From: an uncultured bacterium
Lineage (GTDB): Bacteria; Actinomycetota; Coriobacteriia; Coriobacteriales; Eggerthellaceae
Reading direction: 5' to 3'
Length of the DNA stretch: 10,103 nt
Assembly: GCA_905215035.1 (NCBI GenBank)
Contig: CAJMOJ010000067.1
Location: forward strand, 1 to 10,103
Shown: positions 7,122-10,103 of the stretch, one piece after another
Layout: the number at the start of each line of letters is the position of its first letter
Numbering within the stretch: position 1 is the first letter of the stretch
Program-made: the position numbers and the translations under genes
The notes under the pieces: model-generated
Database searches by the model: none
Told to the model about the DNA's origin: nothing
The model's input: only the letters and a program-made list of their open reading frames with translations

Positions 7122-7970
7122 ATGGAACAGCTTGAATACAAAGACTACTTTGTTCCTTTAGCGCTTGATGATTTAGTTGCGACGGCAAAAGATTATAAAG
7201 AACGCGGTTATCGTCTTGCACAAATGCACCCCGTTTTGCGTGAGGATGATACTATCTCGCTCTACTATACTTTTGTTAAAGGCAATGAAGTAGTGAATCG
7301 TCGGGTTGACCGTATTATTAAGAATCGCACTGAAGTCCCATCGCTTACTAATCTGTTTCTTGCGATTTTTGTTTTTGAAAATGAGGCACACGATTTATTT
7401 GGTGTAAACATCGTTGGAAATCTTCTCGATTTTCATGGCAAATTCTATCAATTTGCTGAGGGCGTTGAGGCTCCTATGACTATCATCAGCCCTGAACAAT
7501 TGGCTGCACGTGAAAAAGCAGCAAAGATTGAACGTGCTAAGGCGGCAAAGGCTGCTAAAGCAAAACGTGAGGCAGAAGCAAAGGCTGCACAAGAGGCTGC
7601 AGCAGCGAAAGCAGCTGTTGATGCTCTTGCACAAGCTGAAGCGGCAGGAGAGATAGAAGCTCCTAAGACAACTGCAGGTGCGTCTATTCCAGCTCCGCAG
7701 CCTGAAATCGACCCGCGTTATGCTGGGTTTGATCCAGAAACCCATAATGAGCGTTCAGAAACAATTGTCGCTGCTCAAGAACGACTTGCTCAGGAACGAG
7801 CCGATTCTCAAACTGCTGAAATTCCTGTTGTTGAAGAGATCGGCGTTATTGAAAAAGTCAATGTTGTGGAGACAGCTGACGCTGTTAAAGAAATCGATGT
7901 TGTTGAAGTAATTGAAGTTGTTGAAGAGGTTGTATCAACTGAAGATACTCAAGATAAGGAAGGGGAGTAA
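7122..7970 (+). CDS. echD: Ech-type hydrogenase subunit EchD (NuoC-like) with a long unusual C-terminal tail
   Basis: Residues 1-117 form the NuoC/30-kDa-like core, ending in the family motif FENEAHDLFGVNIVGN (85-100). Typical EchD proteins are little longer than this core. Here the chain runs to 282 residues. It has an Ala/Lys/Glu-rich, probably helical stretch (about 123-178), a Pro/Gly-containing linker (180-208), a second charged helix (209-230) and six Val/Glu hexapeptide repeats (236-271). The core helps join EchC and EchE to the complex and holds no cofactor. The job of the tail is unknown; a long charged helix reaching a partner or another subunit is my inference. GGAAGGA (7106-7112) lies 9 nt before the ATG. 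The stop TAA is 3 nt from echE. The core assignment is sure by motif and by its place between echC and echE. Confidence 0.9.
   Translation: MEQLEYKDYFVPLALDDLVATAKDYKERGYRLAQMHPVLREDDTISLYYTFVKGNEVVNRRVDRIIKNRTEVPSLTNLFLAIFVFENEAHDLFGVNIVGNLLDFHGKFYQFAEGVEAPMTIISPEQLAAREKAAKIERAKAAKAAKAKREAEAKAAQEAAAAKAAVDALAQAEAAGEIEAPKTTAGASIPAPQPEIDPRYAGFDPETHNERSETIVAAQERLAQERADSQTAEIPVVEEIGVIEKVNVVETADAVKEIDVVEVIEVVEEVVSTEDTQDKEGE
7827..7934 (+). repeat. Six in-phase 18-bp tandem repeats encoding Val/Glu hexapeptides in EchD
   Basis: EchD residues 236-271 split into six hexapeptides of pattern [V/A][V/I][E/K]xxx; the first is VVEEIG, the fifth VVEVIE and the last VVEEVV. Each is an 18-bp DNA unit, usually starting GTTGTTGAA or a close variant (for example at 7827, 7899 and 7917). 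The repeat is imperfect, so it is an old duplication, but unit gain or loss would keep the frame. Confidence 0.7.
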
Positions 7971-7973
7971 CAC

Positions 7974-9062
7974 ATGGGTCGTGCTACGGTAATTCCCTAT
8001 GGTCCCCAGCATCCTGTATTACCAGAGCCACTTCATTTGGATTTGGTAGTTGAGGACGAAACGGTTATTGATGTCTTGCCTCAAATTGGGTTTATTCATC
8101 GTGGTCTTGAAAAACTTGTTGAAACAAAAGACATTCATCAATACATTTATGTAGCGGAACGTATTTGTGGTATTTGTGCATTTGGTCACTCATATGGGTA
8201 TGCTCAGTGCGTTGAACGCTTAATGGGCGTGGAGGTTCCTGAGCGCGCTGAATATCTCCGCACGATTATGCATGAACTTTCTCGTCTTCATTCTCATCTT
8301 TTATGGATGGGGCTTGCAGCTGATGCGTTTGGTTTTGAATCGCTGTTTATGCACTGCTGGAGGCTGCGTGAGCGTATTCTTGATATTTTTGAAGCTGTTG
8401 CGGGCGGACGTGTCATTCTGTCTTATACGCTGCTTGGTGGGGTGACTCGTGATATCGATGCACCAATGCTTCAAACAATTAAGGATAAATTAGCCTCTAT
8501 TCAGGCTGAATATACTGAGATCTGTAATGCTTTTTTAAAGGATTCATCAGTTAAAAATAGAACAAAGGGTGTCGGATTCATTTCTGAGCAAGATGCTATT
8601 GAATATGGCATGGTTGGGCCTTTTGCTCGAGCGTCAAATGTTAATAATGATGTTCGATGCCTAGGAGAAGGTGCCTATGGAGCTTTAGCTGAGTTTAAGC
8701 CCATTCTTGATACGGGTGGGGATTGTTACGCTCGTATCAAAGTTCGTGCAGAAGAGGTTATCCAATCAATCGATATTATTAATGAACTTATCGACAAGAT
8801 TCCTGATGGGAAAATTCTAAATCCTGTCAAAGGGGCTCCACTAGCTGGATCAGAGGCTTCTAATTTGCTTGAACAACCTCGTGGTGAGGTGTACTACTAT
8901 TGCTCAGGCAATGGTAGTAAGAATTTGGAGCGCATGCGTATTCGCACGCCAACCTCTCAGAATATTGCTGGTATGACTATGGCATTACGTGGATGTGATA
9001 TTGCGGATGTCAATATGATTATTCTGACAATTGATCCTTGTATCAGCTGTACAGAAAGGTAG
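7974..9062 (+). CDS. echE: Ech-type [NiFe]-hydrogenase large (catalytic) subunit EchE (NuoD-like)
   Basis: This is the 362-residue catalytic subunit holding the Ni-Fe(CN)2CO site where protons are reduced to H2. The four ligand cysteines are present: Cys65 and Cys68 in the N-terminal L1 motif (ERICGICAFGHS), and Cys356 and Cys359 in the C-terminal L2 motif (DPCISCTER). PYGPQHP at 8-14 is the common NuoD/group 4 opening. The chain stops three residues after the last cysteine, so it lacks the C-terminal peptide that a HycI-type protease removes in most NiFe hydrogenases. Ech and CooH enzymes are known for this. Nickel insertion still needs HypA-F, which are not in this window. A GGAAGGGGAG stretch (7958-7967) provides the ribosome site for the ATG at 7974. 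The length is normal for Ech. Confidence 0.95.
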   Translation: MGRATVIPYGPQHPVLPEPLHLDLVVEDETVIDVLPQIGFIHRGLEKLVETKDIHQYIYVAERICGICAFGHSYGYAQCVERLMGVEVPERAEYLRTIMHELSRLHSHLLWMGLAADAFGFESLFMHCWRLRERILDIFEAVAGGRVILSYTLLGGVTRDIDAPMLQTIKDKLASIQAEYTEICNAFLKDSSVKNRTKGVGFISEQDAIEYGMVGPFARASNVNNDVRCLGEGAYGALAEFKPILDTGGDCYARIKVRAEEVIQSIDIINELIDKIPDGKILNPVKGAPLAGSEASNLLEQPRGEVYYYCSGNGSKNLERMRIRTPTSQNIAGMTMALRGCDIADVNMIILTIDPCISCTER

Positions 9063-9067
9063 AAGTT

Positions 9068-9550
9068 ATGGGAAGTTTTAAATTAGGAAAAATGACCCTG
9101 CGCTCGCTTTTCAAAAAGCCAGAAACTGTTCTCTATCCTTTTGAGGAAAAGCCTGCTCCAGAGGGATTGCGTGGTCATATTGCAATAGATATTAAATCAT
9201 GCATCATGTGTGGTATCTGCCAAAAACGTTGCCCAACGGGAGCTATTACAGTAGATAAAGCAAATGAAACATGGAGTATTAATCGCTTTGATTGTATTCA
9301 ATGCCAGGTATGTGTGCGTGAATGTCCCCAACATTGTTTGATGTCTGAGCCTCAGTTTACAAAGCCTGCACTTGGGAAGACTATTACATCATGTGAAAAG
9401 CCTGAACCGACCGAAGAAGAACTTGCAGAGGCGGCGCGTAAAGAGGCTGAAAAGGCAGAAAAGGTTCGCAAAGCCCTTGAAGCAAAGGCTGCTCGTGAGG
9501 CTGCAAAGGCTGCTAAAGAGGCTGAACAAAAAACGGATGAGGCAAATTAA
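9068..9550 (+). CDS. echF: Ech-type hydrogenase ferredoxin-like subunit EchF (NuoI-like) with a charged tail
   Basis: This is a 160-residue electron-transfer subunit. Two complete C-x2-C-x2-C-x3-CP motifs (Cys45/48/51/55 and Cys76/79/82/86) bind two [4Fe-4S] clusters that relay electrons from soluble ferredoxin to EchC. The N-terminus (residues 1-40, with the LRSLFKKPETVLYPFE stretch) matches the amphipathic membrane-contact region of NuoI-like proteins. Residues 115-160 are an Ala/Glu/Lys-rich tail, likely a charged helix, resembling the one in EchD. The start at 9068 is chosen because AGAAAGG (9053-9059) lies 8 nt upstream; an in-frame ATG at 9038 lies inside echE and has no ribosome site. 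It is the last gene of the operon, followed by a terminator 53 nt downstream. Confidence 0.93.
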   Translation: MGSFKLGKMTLRSLFKKPETVLYPFEEKPAPEGLRGHIAIDIKSCIMCGICQKRCPTGAITVDKANETWSINRFDCIQCQVCVRECPQHCLMSEPQFTKPALGKTITSCEKPEPTEEELAEAARKEAEKAEKVRKALEAKAAREAAKAAKEAEQKTDEAN

Positions 9551-9603
9551 GAAAAAATAGAGCATAATTATAGCGTACACTTATACAAACCTTACAATTA
9601 CTT

Positions 9604-9634
9604 AAAAGCCGGGGTGGGATGTCCTGGCTTTTTT
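9604..9634 (+). terminator. Rho-independent terminator of the ech operon
   Basis: AAAAGCCGGGG (9604-9614) pairs with TCCTGGCTTTT (9622-9632) through an 11-bp stem containing two G-T wobbles, with a 7-nt loop and a run of six T residues (9629-9634). It lies 53 nt after the echF stop. The shape and position are those of a strong intrinsic terminator. Confidence 0.88.
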
Positions 9635-9659
9635 GTATACTTAGTAATCGCAATATACG
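9633..9659 (+). promoter_or_regulatory. Weak candidate promoter for the pgsA-like gene
   Basis: TTGTAT (9633-9638) and TATACG (9654-9659) are spaced 15 nt apart, directly after the terminator T-run and about 30 nt before the pgsA-like start. The spacing is short and both boxes are imperfect. A promoter is nevertheless needed here because the ech transcript should end at 9634. Confidence 0.25.
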
Positions 9660-9689
9660 CGGTTTGTTTCTTGAGATGGTAGAGGGAAT

Positions 9690-10103
9690 ATGGCTCAAAC
9701 AGAGCAGACATATGAAGTAACTAATAGGATAGTAACTATACCAAACATACTTTCTTTCATTCGGCTTTGCATGATTCCTGTATTTCTCTATCTTTTGCTC
9801 AATGATTATAATCTTGCAGCAACGATTCTTTTTGCTATTGCAGCTTCAACTGATTGGGTTGATGGGCAAGTTGCTCGTCGAACGAATTCTGTTTCAAAAC
9901 TAGGACAACTTCTTGATCCAGCAGTAGATAGGCTCTTGCTTATTTCAGGAGTTGTAGGTCTTCTTCTTGTGGGACGAATTCCTCTTTGGATTATTGTTTT
10001 TGTTGTAGCACGTGATCTTTGCCTTTTACTTGGTGGAGCTTATATATTAAAAAAATGGCATGTTCGTGTTGATGTGATCTATGCAGGTAAATTTGCTACA
10101 ACA
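9690..10103 (+). CDS. pgsA: CDP-alcohol phosphatidyltransferase, PgsA-like (partial, runs off the right edge)
   Basis: The first 138 residues of a membrane enzyme that transfers a phosphatidyl group from CDP-diacylglycerol to an alcohol are visible. The full catalytic motif D-x2-D-G-x2-A-R-x8-G-x3-D-x3-D is present (Asp55, Asp58, Gly59, Ala62, Arg63, Gly72, Asp76, Asp80); the four Asp residues bind metal and CDP. The N-terminus TIPNILSFIRLCMIPVF is typical of PgsA, which makes phosphatidylglycerol phosphate from glycerol 3-phosphate. The sub-family (PgsA or another CDP-alcohol transferase) cannot be fixed from this part alone. GAGGG (9682-9686) lies 3 nt before the ATG, rather close, but no better in-frame start exists. 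The C-terminal part is outside the window. Confidence 0.87.
   Translation, partial: MAQTEQTYEVTNRIVTIPNILSFIRLCMIPVFLYLLLNDYNLAATILFAIAASTDWVDGQVARRTNSVSKLGQLLDPAVDRLLLISGVVGLLLVGRIPLWIIVFVVARDLCLLLGGAYILKKWHVRVDVIYAGKFATT

Noticed and set aside
7488..7655. Possible frameshift or fusion creating the EchD tail.
   Set aside because: The tail is in frame without a break, runs to a stop placed directly before the echE ribosome site, and resembles the EchF tail, so it appears to be a genuine part of the protein.
7678..7911. Plus-strand Leu/Lys-rich open frame within echD.
   Set aside because: It is an out-of-frame reading of the repetitive echD tail; the repeats keep other frames open by themselves.

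Overview
This window is a stretch of a low-to-mid GC bacterial chromosome. Its centre is a complete six-gene operon for a membrane-bound, energy-converting [NiFe]-hydrogenase of the Ech type (echABCDEF, about 3841-9550). The organism is almost certainly an anaerobe that disposes of electrons from reduced ferredoxin as H2 while pumping ions. The pgsA-type gene at the right end and the overall gene style fit Coriobacteriia (anaerobic Actinobacteria). That placement is an impression from protein character, not a proof.

Layout. At 4-138 on the minus strand is the start of a crotonase (enoyl-CoA hydratase/isomerase) gene cut by an in-frame stop after 44 codons. Next comes a divergent intergenic region with three 18-bp tandem repeats (188-241) and a perfect TATAAT (314-319). 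A small FMN split-barrel (PNPOx-like) protein follows at 371-772. A 661-residue protein of unknown function with TPR-like helices (834-2819) overlaps a metallo-beta-lactamase-fold hydrolase of the YycJ/WalJ type (2809-3612), so these two are probably translationally coupled.

A 228-bp gap (3613-3840) leads to the ech operon. It holds a 7-bp GC-rich hairpin followed by T residues (3784-3806), only 34 nt before echA, plus several possible long-range pairings. There is too little room for a promoter after the hairpin, so the gap looks like a conditional-termination leader of unknown class.

The ech genes are tightly packed (gaps of 2-15 nt), each with a good Shine-Dalgarno sequence. EchA and EchB form the ion-translocating membrane arm. 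EchC (one [4Fe-4S] cluster) and EchE (NiFe site) form the catalytic core. EchD is the NuoC-like connector. EchF carries two [4Fe-4S] clusters and takes electrons from ferredoxin. EchE ends four codons after the first cysteine-pair half of its C-terminal CxxC, at CTER, so no maturation peptide has to be cleaved. EchD and EchF both carry long Ala/Lys/Glu-rich tails, and EchD additionally ends in six in-phase hexapeptide repeats. No hydrogenase maturation gene and no formate or CO dehydrogenase gene is present in the window.

A strong Rho-independent terminator (9604-9634) closes the operon. A CDP-alcohol phosphatidyltransferase gene (pgsA-like) starts at 9690 and runs off the right edge.
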